Shown here in pieces: positions 1 through 5,993 of a stretch of 9,751 nt of DNA. Within the stretch, counting starts at the first letter, position 1, and each line of letters begins with the position of its first letter. A model generated the notes under the pieces. It saw nothing but the letters and a program-made list of their open reading frames with translations. It did no database searches and had not been told where the DNA came from. This DNA is from JABDPF01 sp036351575. Lineage in GTDB: Bacteria > Pseudomonadota > Gammaproteobacteria > Xanthomonadales > SZUA-36. The position numbers and the translations under genes were made by a program. Where the stretch lies: assembly GCA_036351575.1 (NCBI GenBank), contig JAZBPJ010000114.1, positions 1 to 9,751 of the forward strand, in the 5' to 3' direction.

Positions 1-24
1 ACCGGGACCATGCCGGTCCGGGCG

Positions 25-48
25 AACCGGGGGAATAGCGCCCCGGTT
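25..48. other. Short inverted repeat downstream of the SDR gene
   Basis: AACCGGGG at 25-32 and CCCCGGTT at 41-48 form a perfect 8-bp stem with an 8-nt loop, 12 bases past the stop of the minus-strand SDR gene. Read on the minus strand, no T-run follows it, so it lacks the second half of an intrinsic terminator. It could act as an RNA 3'-end stabiliser or be chance in GC-rich DNA. A weaker pair, GGACC 5-9 and GGTCC 15-19, lies beside it. No gene is visible in 1-60. Confidence 0.3.
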
Positions 49-60
49 TCTCAGCCGGCA

Positions 61-822
61 CTACCAGGGAACGACCGTTCCGCTGTGGCTGCGATATGTA
101 CCCGTGTCCTCCGCGCCAAGGCTGCCGATGACCTTCCGCATGCCGCCGACCGACTGCGCGACCGTCAGCGTCGCGTTGGGGCCGCCCATGTCGGTCTGGA
201 CCCAGCCCGGGTCCATCGCCACCACGATGAACCCCTCGTCGCGTTTTTCGGCGCCCAGCGAGCGCGTGAACATGTTGAGCGCAGCCTTGCTTTCGCGATA
301 GCCATAGAACCCGCCGGAATCATTGCCGGCGATGCTTCCCAGGCCGCTGCTCATATTGACGATGATTTTTCGCTGGCCGGCCTCGAGATTCGGCAGCAGC
401 GCCCGGGTAACTCTCATTGGCCCCAGGACATTGACATCGAGCGTCCGCTCCGCGGCGTCGATGTCGGACTCGGACAATACGTTCTGGTTCACCAGGATAC
501 CGGCGTTGTTGATCAGCAGGTCAATGGGCTGTCCTTGCAGGTCCGCGGCCAGTCGCGCGACGCTGTTCGCGTCGGTCACGTCGAGCTGCAGGACGCGGGC
601 GCCGAGTTCCTGCAGGTCCGTCGCGGTTTCCGGCTTGCGCGCCGTGCCGATGACCTGCCAGCCGGCCTCGCCATACTGCCGGGCGAATTCAAGGCCTATG
701 CCCCGGTTGGCGCCCGTGATCAGCACGACCCCGGCTGATTCAGTGGTTTCGGTTGCGAACGATGACTCCATGAGCGGTCCAGCGGCGAGTACGAACAAAA
801 AGCACATGATCAATTTTTTCAT
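61..822 (-). CDS. Short-chain dehydrogenase/reductase (SDR) with hydrophobic N-terminus
   Basis: A classical SDR of 253 residues, expected to be an NAD(P)-dependent oxidoreductase; the substrate is unknown. The Rossmann motif TGANRGIG is at residues 36-43 and NNAG at 105-108. The catalytic pair is Tyr175 and Lys179 (YRESK), with Ser163 as likely partner and a PG turn at 205-206. In front of this lies MKKLIMCFLFVLAAG and a stretch ending SSFA, which looks like a signal peptide or membrane anchor. That is unusual, because SDRs need cytosolic cofactor. Met18 (ATG at 769-771) would give a soluble enzyme, but it has only a weak GGA upstream. The ATG at 820-822 is the first start after the in-frame stop of the upstream gene. 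An AAGGAG lies about 20 nt before it, too far for an ideal site. The 24-bp gap to the deacetylase gene suggests co-transcription. The family call is secure; start and location are not. Confidence 0.87.
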   Translation of the reverse strand: MKKLIMCFLFVLAAGPLMESSFATETTESAGVVLITGANRGIGLEFARQYGEAGWQVIGTARKPETATDLQELGARVLQLDVTDANSVARLAADLQGQPIDLLINNAGILVNQNVLSESDIDAAERTLDVNVLGPMRVTRALLPNLEAGQRKIIVNMSSGLGSIAGNDSGGFYGYRESKAALNMFTRSLGAEKRDEGFIVVAMDPGWVQTDMGGPNATLTVAQSVGGMRKVIGSLGAEDTGTYRSHSGTVVPW

Positions 823-846
823 GGATGGAACTTTAGCAGAATCTCC

Positions 847-1776
847 TTACGAGGTCAGCGCCCCCACGTGCGCCCGGGACGCGCTGGCGAGGGCCTCCAG
901 GTCATAGCCGCCTTCGAGCAGGGATACGATCCGGCCGTCGCAAAGCGTTTCGGCGAGCGCGCGGATTTCCTCCGTTATCCAGGCGTAATCCTCGTCCTGG
1001 AGCAGCAGTTGCGCCAATGGGTCGCGAGCGTGACCGTCAAAGCCCGCCGAGATGAAAATAAAGTCCGGCTTGAACTTTTTCACGCGCGGCAGGCCCCGGC
1101 GCATCCAGGCATGCCGAAAGGCCTTGCCGTCGTCGCCCGCCGCCAGCGGCAGGTTGAGCACATTGCCGACACCGGTTTCGGAAGGATGGCCGCTGCCCGG
1201 GTAAAGTGGCATCTGGTGACTGGAAACGAAAAGCACTTCGGGCGAGGACTCGAAGATGGCCTGCGTGCCGTTGCCGTGATGAACATCGAAATCCAGTATC
1301 GCCACCCGTTCCGCGTAACCCTTTTCGATAGCATGCCGTGCGGCCACCGCGACGTGGTTCAGCAAACAGAAACCCATGGGCAGGCCGGCCAGCGCGTGGT
1401 GACCGGGCGGACGGATGGCGCAGAAGGCATTGTTCGCCCTGCCATCGGCGACCTGCTCTACCGCGAAACAGGCGCCGCCGCTGCCCCGCAGCATGGCGTC
1501 CACGGTTCCTGCCGACATCAGGGTGTCGGCATCCAGGGCGACGACGCCGGACTCGGAACCGGCTGCGGGTTCCTGTTCGATCAGTTCGTTCAGGTAGTCC
1601 TCGGGATGCACCCGGAGGACTTGTTCCGGTGTTGCTCTCGGTGCCGGCAGGAACTCGGTAGCGGCCATGCCGCGCAGCGCGTTCAGCACGGCGCTGATTC
1701 GGTCCGGGCGCTCCGGATGGCGGGGCCCGGTGTCGTGCCGAAGGCAATTGTCGTGATGCACGATAAGCGTATTCAT
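847..1776 (-). CDS. Zinc-dependent histone deacetylase family protein (class II-like / acetylpolyamine amidohydrolase)
   Basis: A 309-residue, full-length member of the arginase/deacetylase superfamily, which hydrolyses acetyl groups from lysine or small amines using a metal ion. HPERPDR is at residues 20-26. The catalytic histidine pair is in PPGHHA (His126, His127). LDFDVHHGNG (161-170) carries metal ligands Asp164 and His166, and SAGFDGHARDP gives the third ligand, Asp247. EGGYDL (288-293) holds the active-site Tyr291. All key residues are present, so it should be active. There is no signal peptide, so it acts in the cytoplasm. Bacterial members act on acetyl-polyamines, acetyl-lysine proteins or other amides; sequence does not settle which. 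It lies 100 bp downstream of lrp and 24 bp upstream of the SDR gene on the same strand. The ATG has only GGTGG a few bases upstream, and this lies inside an inverted repeat. Confidence 0.93.
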   Translation of the reverse strand: MNTLIVHHDNCLRHDTGPRHPERPDRISAVLNALRGMAATEFLPAPRATPEQVLRVHPEDYLNELIEQEPAAGSESGVVALDADTLMSAGTVDAMLRGSGGACFAVEQVADGRANNAFCAIRPPGHHALAGLPMGFCLLNHVAVAARHAIEKGYAERVAILDFDVHHGNGTQAIFESSPEVLFVSSHQMPLYPGSGHPSETGVGNVLNLPLAAGDDGKAFRHAWMRRGLPRVKKFKPDFIFISAGFDGHARDPLAQLLLQDEDYAWITEEIRALAETLCDGRIVSLLEGGYDLEALASASRAHVGALTS

Positions 1777-1778
1777 GA

Positions 1779-1821
1779 ACCACCATGTTAACGCTTTAAA
1801 CGCGCCCGGGAAGATGGTGGT
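1779..1821 (-). promoter_or_regulatory. Inverted repeat that could mask the ribosome binding site of the deacetylase gene
   Basis: ACCACCAT (1779-1786) and ATGGTGGT (1814-1821) are perfect 8-bp complements around a 27-nt loop. In the minus-strand transcript the 3' arm is ATGGTGGT, ending two bases before the ATG at 1774-1776. It contains the only Shine-Dalgarno-like GGTGG. The loop contains a smaller CGC/GCG dyad. Folding would hide the start region. Whether this is regulatory is inference. Confidence 0.35.
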
Positions 1822-1876
1822 CGTAAAAAAATTGAGCCGGGTACGATCAGGAAATCACCCCCCGGTTTTTGTATAT
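1822..1876 (-). terminator. Possible weak terminator after lrp
   Basis: Read on the minus strand after the lrp stop, CCGGGGGGT and ACCCGG can pair with bulged G residues. A few bases later a run of seven T (1826-1832 as A on the + strand) follows. The imperfect stem and the gap before the T-run make this at best a partial attenuator, so read-through from lrp into the deacetylase gene remains possible. Confidence 0.25.
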
Positions 1877-2362
1877 TCACAAGACGTTCAGGGCTGTCGA
1901 CTCCTTGACCTCCTCCATGACGACGTAGCTGCGTGAGTCGCTGACGCCGGGCAGCGCCAGGATTTTTTCGCCCAGCAGTTCGCGGTACTGCTTCATGTCC
2001 TTGACCCGCGCTTTCAGCAGGTAATCGAAATTTCCCGAAACAAGGTGGCATTCCAGCAGTTCCGGCAGTTTCAGCGCTTCGCGCCGAAAGTCCCTGAAAG
2101 CGTCTGGCGAGTTGCGCAGCAGGTCGATTTCCACGAAGACCAGCACGCCGGCCTCGACTTTGTGCGGGTCGAGCAGCGCGGTGTAGCCCTTGATGAAGCC
2201 GCGGCGCTCCATGCGGCGTACGCGTTCCAGGCACGGAGTGGCCGAGAGGTTTACCTTTTTTGCCAGCGCGACGTTGGAGATTCGTCCGTCTTCCTGAAGG
2301 ATCTTCAGGATCAGGCGATCGGTTCGGTCCAGTGGGCGGGGCTTGCGCGTCGCTTTTGCCAT
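1877..2362 (-). CDS. lrp: Leucine-responsive regulatory protein Lrp (Lrp/AsnC family)
   Basis: A transcription regulator of 161 residues, the normal length for Lrp. The N-terminal helix-turn-helix covers about residues 12-60: DRTDRLILKILQEDGRISN, then the recognition region SATPCLERVRRMERRGFIKG. The RAM ligand/oligomer domain covers about 70-152, with CHLVSG, FDYLLKARV, LPGV and SYVVMEEVK. It follows E. coli Lrp closely across both domains as I recall that sequence, including the FD pair whose Asp is reported to matter for the leucine response. This is closer than typical AsnC, BkdR or AldR paralogues, so Lrp proper is the best call. It is divergent from ald, and an excellent Lrp site lies between the two starts, fitting autoregulation and control of ald. 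The start at 2360-2362 matches the family N-terminus; its ribosome site is weak (GAG about 6-8 nt upstream). Confidence 0.92.
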   Translation of the reverse strand: MAKATRKPRPLDRTDRLILKILQEDGRISNVALAKKVNLSATPCLERVRRMERRGFIKGYTALLDPHKVEAGVLVFVEIDLLRNSPDAFRDFRREALKLPELLECHLVSGNFDYLLKARVKDMKQYRELLGEKILALPGVSDSRSYVVMEEVKESTALNVL

Positions 2363-2390
2363 GCTTTACTCGTTCGAGATGAAGCAAAAA

Positions 2391-2405
2391 CAGAATAATA
2401 TACTG
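2391..2405. promoter_or_regulatory. Lrp binding site in the lrp/ald divergent region
   Basis: CAGAATAATATACTG matches the E. coli Lrp consensus YAGHAWATTWTDCTR at 14 of 15 positions (only position 8 differs) and is a near-perfect dyad. It lies 29 bp upstream of the lrp ATG and 84 bp upstream of the ald ATG at 2489. Read on the minus strand it contains TATATT/TATTAT, possible -10 elements for lrp, so binding could block lrp transcription. Confidence 0.75.
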
Positions 2406-2420
2406 AATTTAACGTAAATA

Positions 2421-2439
2421 CAGGAGCAAATACCACCTG
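2421..2439. promoter_or_regulatory. Second dyad in the lrp/ald region
   Basis: CAGG (2421-2424) and CCTG (2436-2439) are an inverted repeat around 11 bases, with partly matching flanks. It does not fit the 15-base Lrp consensus, but its centre (2430) lies 32 bp from the centre of the consensus Lrp box, close to three helical turns. Possible secondary Lrp contact. Confidence 0.35.
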
Positions 2440-2454
2440 GTACTTACTAAAATT

Positions 2455-2471
2455 AGCATGATAAACATGCT
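2455..2471. promoter_or_regulatory. Third dyad, just upstream of the ald ribosome binding site
   Basis: AGCATG (2455-2460) and CATGCT (2466-2471) are perfect 6-bp arms around ATAAA. The centre (2463) is 33 bp from the second dyad. It matches the Lrp consensus at only about 10 of 15 positions. It may be a third phased contact, another operator, or a small hairpin in the ald leader. Confidence 0.35.
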
Positions 2472-2476
2472 TCACG

Positions 2477-2482
2477 AGGAGA
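2477..2482 (+). promoter_or_regulatory. Ribosome binding site that decides the ald start
   Basis: AGGAGA directly abuts the first ATG (2483), which leaves no room for that start. It stands 6-7 nt before the second in-frame ATG (2489), the ideal distance. It therefore supports initiation at 2489. Confidence 0.8.
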
Positions 2483-2488
2483 ATGAAG

Positions 2489-3607
2489 ATGAAAGTCGGG
2501 GTACCCAAGGAAATCAAGAACCACGAATACCGCGTCGGCCTGACGCCGGCGTCGGTGCGCGAACTGACGCTGCATGGACATGACGTATTCGTTCAGAGCA
2601 CGGCCGGCGCCGGTATCGGTGTCAGTGACGACCGTTACCGGGAAGTAGGCGCGACCATCCTGCCGACCGCCGAGGAGGTGTTCGACGCGGCCGAGATGAT
2701 CGTCAAGGTCAAGGAACCGCAGGCGGTTGAGCGCGCAATGCTGCGCGAGGACCACGTGCTGTTTACTTACCTGCACCTGGCGCCCGATGCGCCGCAGACC
2801 GAGGACCTGGTGAATTCGGGCGCCTGCTGCATCGCTTACGAGACGGTGACCGACGATAACGGTCACCTGCCGCTGCTCGCGCCGATGTCGGAAGTGGCCG
2901 GCCGGCTGTCCATCCAGGCCGGCGCCTGGTGCCTGGAGAAAGCACACGGCGGCTCCGGCATGCTGCTGGGCGGCGTGCCCGGCGTGGCGCCCGCCAAGGT
3001 CGTGATCATCGGGGGCGGAACGGTTGGTTTCAACGCGGCGCAGATGGCCATCGGCCTGGGCGCACGCGTGGTCGTGATGGACCGCGATGCGGATGTCATG
3101 CGCTACCTGGACGCCACGTTCGAAAGCCGCATCGAAACAGTATTTTCCAACGCGGATTCGATCGAACGGCAGATCCAGAATGCCGACCTGGTGGTCGGCG
3201 GCGTCCTGATCCCCGGTGCGGCTGCGCCCAAGCTGATCAGCCGTGAGCAGTTGTCCCACATGCGGCCCGGTTCCGTGCTGGTGGACGTCGCCATCGACCA
3301 GGGCGGCTGTTTCGAGACGTCGCGTCCGACCACGCACGCCGATCCGATCTATATCGAGGAAGGTATCGTGCACTACTGCGTGGCGAACATGCCGGGCGCG
3401 GTGCCGCGTACGTCCACTTTCGCGCTCAATAATGTCACGCTGCCGTTCACGCTGCAGCTGGCCGACAAGGGCGCCAAGCAGGCCATGCTCGACAATCCGC
3501 ACCTGCTGGAAGGGCTCAACGTGCATCGCGGTAAAGTGACGTACGACGATGTCGCGCGCGACCTGGGCTACGACTACGTGCCGGCCCAGGAAGCACTCGA
3601 ACTCTGA
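2489..3607 (+). CDS. ald: Alanine dehydrogenase
   Basis: NAD-dependent L-alanine dehydrogenase (alanine + NAD+ + water to pyruvate + ammonia + NADH), a cytoplasmic enzyme of 372 residues, the normal length. The N-terminus MKVGVPKEIKNHEYRV is characteristic of the family. Arg15, Lys75, His96 and Asp270 fall at the same numbers as the substrate-binding and catalytic residues I recall for the Mycobacterium tuberculosis enzyme. The Rossmann motif GGGTVG is at 175-180, with Asp198 at the end of the second strand as expected for NAD. This numbering match, plus the ribosome site spacing, favours 2489 over an ATG two codons earlier at 2483. It is divergent from lrp and monocistronic, with its own terminator. 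Lrp probably activates or represses it according to amino-acid supply. The likely role is alanine catabolism, or ammonia assimilation in reverse. No transhydrogenase partner gene is present, which argues against PntA. Confidence 0.96.
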   Translation: MKVGVPKEIKNHEYRVGLTPASVRELTLHGHDVFVQSTAGAGIGVSDDRYREVGATILPTAEEVFDAAEMIVKVKEPQAVERAMLREDHVLFTYLHLAPDAPQTEDLVNSGACCIAYETVTDDNGHLPLLAPMSEVAGRLSIQAGAWCLEKAHGGSGMLLGGVPGVAPAKVVIIGGGTVGFNAAQMAIGLGARVVVMDRDADVMRYLDATFESRIETVFSNADSIERQIQNADLVVGGVLIPGAAAPKLISREQLSHMRPGSVLVDVAIDQGGCFETSRPTTHADPIYIEEGIVHYCVANMPGAVPRTSTFALNNVTLPFTLQLADKGAKQAMLDNPHLLEGLNVHRGKVTYDDVARDLGYDYVPAQEALEL

Positions 3608-3625
3608 GACACAGCTCTTTGCGAC

Positions 3626-3652
3626 AAGGCGGGCCGCTCGGCCCGCCTTTTT
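3626..3652 (+). terminator. Rho-independent terminator of ald
   Basis: AAGGCGGGCC (3626-3635), loop GCTC, and GGCCCGCCTT (3640-3649) form a 10-bp GC-rich stem running into five T (3648-3652). It starts 18 bases after the ald stop. In the opposite direction only two T follow the stem, so it acts mainly on ald and less on the convergent DUF1801 gene. Confidence 0.93.
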
Positions 3653-3658
3653 GTTCGC

Positions 3659-4081
3659 TCAGCGGCAGTCGTATTGCTCGTGCATCACTCGCACCGAGTC
3701 ACTGATGATTTCCTTCAGCACATCCCGGTCGATCGTATCGAGGCTCTTCAGGTAGAGGCAGGATTTCCCGGTTTTGTGCGGGCCAAGCCGGGCCAGCTGC
3801 TTTTCATACCTCTCCAGGCCGGGCATCACGTAGACACTCAGCGCCGTCTTGCGCGGCGAAAAACCGGTGATGAAATAATCACCCTCACGCCCGCTGGCGT
3901 AGCGGTAATGGTACGCGCCGAAGCCGACCATGCTCGGGCCCCACATCTTCGCTTCATGCCCGGTTATCGTTTGCATGAGAACGACAAGTTCCCGGCTGTC
4001 GCTGCGCCTGCTTTCGTCGTCGACGGCCTCTATGAAAGCGTCGACACTGGCCTGGGTTTCGACAGTCTTGTTTTTTGCCAT
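3659..4081 (-). CDS. DUF1801 domain protein
   Basis: A 140-residue cytoplasmic protein that is one DUF1801 domain (YdhG-like fold). No biochemical role is established for the family that I can name with confidence. Family signatures are MWGPSMVGFGAYHYRYASGREGDYF (about residues 46-70), GFSPRKTALSVYVMPG (73-88), and KTGKSCLYLKSL (103-114). Full length, no signal peptide or membrane segment. The ATG at 4079-4081 has AGGA four bases upstream. It converges on ald, whose terminator lies just past its stop, and is 172 bp downstream of the same-strand porin gene, so it may be its own unit. Family assignment is firm; function is unknown. Confidence 0.88.
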   Translation of the reverse strand: MAKNKTVETQASVDAFIEAVDDESRRSDSRELVVLMQTITGHEAKMWGPSMVGFGAYHYRYASGREGDYFITGFSPRKTALSVYVMPGLERYEKQLARLGPHKTGKSCLYLKSLDTIDRDVLKEIISDSVRVMHEQYDCR

Positions 4082-4253
4082 GGTCCTGTTCCGCGTTGAG
4101 TCCTTCTAACCATAGCAGTGAAAAGAAGAAACCGAAGCCACTGCATGCAGAATGGCCCGGTTTCCAGGTTTTCCCCCCCCGTTTGAACATGCAGTTTGGG
4201 AGGTCAGCGCAACACAAGTCCCATGAAATCCGGGGACACCTGCACCACTCCGA
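4082..4253. other. Intergenic region between the DUF1801 and TorF genes
   Basis: No gene is supported here. It holds a perfect 10-bp palindrome CTGCATGCAG (4141-4150), a repeat of CATGCAG (4188-4194), a run of eight C (4173-4180), and a weak hairpin GTCCC 4218-4222 / GGGAC 4233-4237. On the minus strand that hairpin follows the TorF stop and is trailed by TTGTGTTG, so it is a poor terminator candidate. No convincing promoter for the DUF1801 gene was found. Confidence 0.4.
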
Positions 4254-4967
4254 TCAGAAACTCTTGGAGAGTGAAAACACGGCCGTGTCGTCGCCCCAGC
4301 TCGTGCCGAACACATCCTCCTCCTCGAGGTCGGTGCCCACCCAGGTCAGACCCAGGTCCACGCCAACGACGGACCAGGTCACGCCGATGGAATAGTCGAC
4401 GTAATTTCCCTTGTCCGAGGAGAGGAAAATATCTTCGTCAAAATCGTTATATCCGGCGTGGAGTGAAAGCGCCCAGTTTTCCGCGAAGCTCCAGTCGTAA
4501 TTGGCCTGCAGATACCAGAATGAGACCGAACCTCCATAATAGTCGTCTGAATAGACCACGCCCAGGCTGAGATCTTTCCAGCCATAGTTGAGGTAGATTT
4601 CCTGGTAATCGCCTTCTGCGCCATCGTCGCCCGGGTAGTCGTAGTAGATGTATCCGATGTCGATGCTCGAGTGTTCGCCGATGTCGCTGCCCCAGCCTCC
4701 GTAGAAATCGAGCTCGAGGCTGCCGTCAAAGTCGACATTGCTGTCGAAGTCAACCGAGGAACCCCAGGTGCCGACATAAAAACCGTTTTCAAACGCGTAG
4801 TCGAAGCCACCCTGTATGGCGAAATCTTCGTTGGACTGCGATATGCCGCGGAACCGGTAATCACTGACCAGGGCGGCATTGGCGCTGATGTCGGCGTGGG
4901 CATCGATAGCGACGCCGGCCAGTGATGCAAATACGAGCATGGCGGGCAGGAACTTTCTCTTCAGCAT
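4254..4967 (-). CDS. TorF family putative porin (outer-membrane beta-barrel)
   Basis: A predicted outer-membrane protein of 237 residues, about the family's normal length. A signal peptide MLKRKFLPAMLVFASLAG...DAHA is followed by the mature start DISANAAL. The hallmark SDYRFRGISQS and IQGGFDYAFENGFYVG come directly after it, as in the TorF/Gcw_chp (TIGR02001) family. The rest is alternating aromatic strands rich in Asp, Tyr and Trp, ending in Phe (SLSKSF), the usual outer-membrane assembly signal. The protein is markedly acidic. The start at 4965-4967 is chosen because GGAG lies 8 bases upstream and the signal peptide begins there. An in-frame ATG at 5001-5003 would add 12 polar residues before the signal and has no ribosome site. 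The substrate is not known; a channel role is inferred from the family. Convergent with no neighbour; likely monocistronic. Confidence 0.9.
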   Translation of the reverse strand: MLKRKFLPAMLVFASLAGVAIDAHADISANAALVSDYRFRGISQSNEDFAIQGGFDYAFENGFYVGTWGSSVDFDSNVDFDGSLELDFYGGWGSDIGEHSSIDIGYIYYDYPGDDGAEGDYQEIYLNYGWKDLSLGVVYSDDYYGGSVSFWYLQANYDWSFAENWALSLHAGYNDFDEDIFLSSDKGNYVDYSIGVTWSVVGVDLGLTWVGTDLEEEDVFGTSWGDDTAVFSLSKSF

Positions 4968-5301
4968 GGTCACGTCTCCGGTAGTTGTAATCTGATCGTC
5001 CATGCATACGAAGCAAAAAAAGTGCCATATAAAAATAAGACATTAAAAACAATGATGTATCTGTTCCTTGAAAAAAAGAGTGATCGGTGACGCCGGCGGC
5101 CTGCACCGCAAACTGCCGCCAGCGCACCAGCGTGGTGCCTTGCGGGCAGCCAGCACGCGGATCGGTTCGGGGTCCCCGAAAATGCCGTTGCGGAAACGAA
5201 TCAGGCGCGGGCCGTGAAGGATCGTGGTTCTCGTTCATTGGCTTCGATGCCATAATCGGGGACAACGCAATTTATCGGCAACCCCGGATCGGAGCTTCAG
5301 G
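4968..5301. other. Divergent region between the TorF and sulfotransferase genes
   Basis: The stretch 5005-5085 is strikingly AT-rich with A-runs and probably holds the TorF promoter. On the minus strand TTGTTT followed about 17 bases later by a T-rich TATATGG element is one candidate, not a firm call. From 5087 to about 5250 base composition returns to the GC-rich coding-like norm, but no frame gives a recognisable protein. CATAAT (5251-5256) matches the -10 consensus at 5 of 6 and could serve the sulfotransferase gene; its -35 partner is poor. Confidence 0.4.
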
Positions 5302-5988
5302 ATGATCTGCCGCGATTTCCAGATCCTATTTGTTCACGTACCGAAAACGGCGGGCCAGAGCGTCGAGCAGTTTTTCATGAACCGGCGCGGTCTCGACTGG
5401 GACGCCGACCGCGAAAAGGTTCTGCTGGGCGATAACGCCGACCGCGATTGCGGCACCGAAAAACTCGCTCACCTGAGCGCGTCCGAATATGTCGACTGCG
5501 GGTTCCTGGAGCGCGAAGAATTCGAACGCCTGTTCAAATTCGCTTTCGTGCGCAATCCCTTTGAACGCCTGGTCTCCGAGTACCGTTACCGGAATTACTT
5601 TCAGCACCGCAGTTTCAGTGATTTCGTCCTGAACCGTATGCCCGCGCCCGGCTGGGACGACAAGTACCGGCACGTGATGCCGCAATACGAAATGCTGCAC
5701 GATCGGGAAGGCCGGCTGCTGGTGGACTTCGTCGGCCGTTTCGAGACGCTGCAGCAGGATTTCGACGAGGTGTGCAAACGCCTGGGCATCGCGGACTCCG
5801 CGCTGCCGCACAGAAACCCGTCAAACAAGAAGTCCCGCAATCTGAAAAGGCGTGTTCGCAACGTGCTGTTCCGCAACGGTGAGAACGACAAGCGGCATTA
5901 CACCGAGTTTTACGACGCACGCACCAAAGACGCTGTCGAGCGAATTTACCGCAAGGATATCGAAGCCTTCGAGTACCGCTTTGATTGA
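5302..5988 (+). CDS. Sulfotransferase family 2 domain protein
   Basis: A 228-residue predicted PAPS-dependent sulfotransferase that moves sulfate to a carbohydrate or similar acceptor. The 5'-phosphosulfate loop is FVHVPKTAGQS (residues 10-20, with Lys15 and Thr16). The 3'-phosphate motif is FAFVRNPFERLVSEYR (80-95, with Arg83 and Ser92). The late conserved block VDFVGRFETLQQDFDEVCKRLGI (141-163) and the C-terminal HYTEFYD...IYRKDIEAFEY are also present. No signal peptide or transmembrane segment, so it is cytosolic or peripheral. ATG 5302 has GGAG seven bases upstream and begins the conserved core; an open frame back to 5224 adds residues with no family match. The gene stands alone: no glycosyltransferase or PAPS-synthesis genes are in view, so the acceptor cannot be guessed. 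It converges on the adenosyltransferase gene with 5 bp between stops. Confidence 0.88.
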   Translation: MICRDFQILFVHVPKTAGQSVEQFFMNRRGLDWDADREKVLLGDNADRDCGTEKLAHLSASEYVDCGFLEREEFERLFKFAFVRNPFERLVSEYRYRNYFQHRSFSDFVLNRMPAPGWDDKYRHVMPQYEMLHDREGRLLVDFVGRFETLQQDFDEVCKRLGIADSALPHRNPSNKKSRNLKRRVRNVLFRNGENDKRHYTEFYDARTKDAVERIYRKDIEAFEYRFD

Positions 5989-5993
5989 TCGAG

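Noticed and set aside
10..738. 242-codon + frame opposite the SDR gene
   Set aside because: The opposite frame has the full SDR motif set; this one has no recognisable domain.
2453..3526. 357-codon open frame on the minus strand opposite ald
   Set aside because: Shadow of ald: arginine/histidine-rich translation, no recognisable domain. The ald frame carries all catalytic residues.
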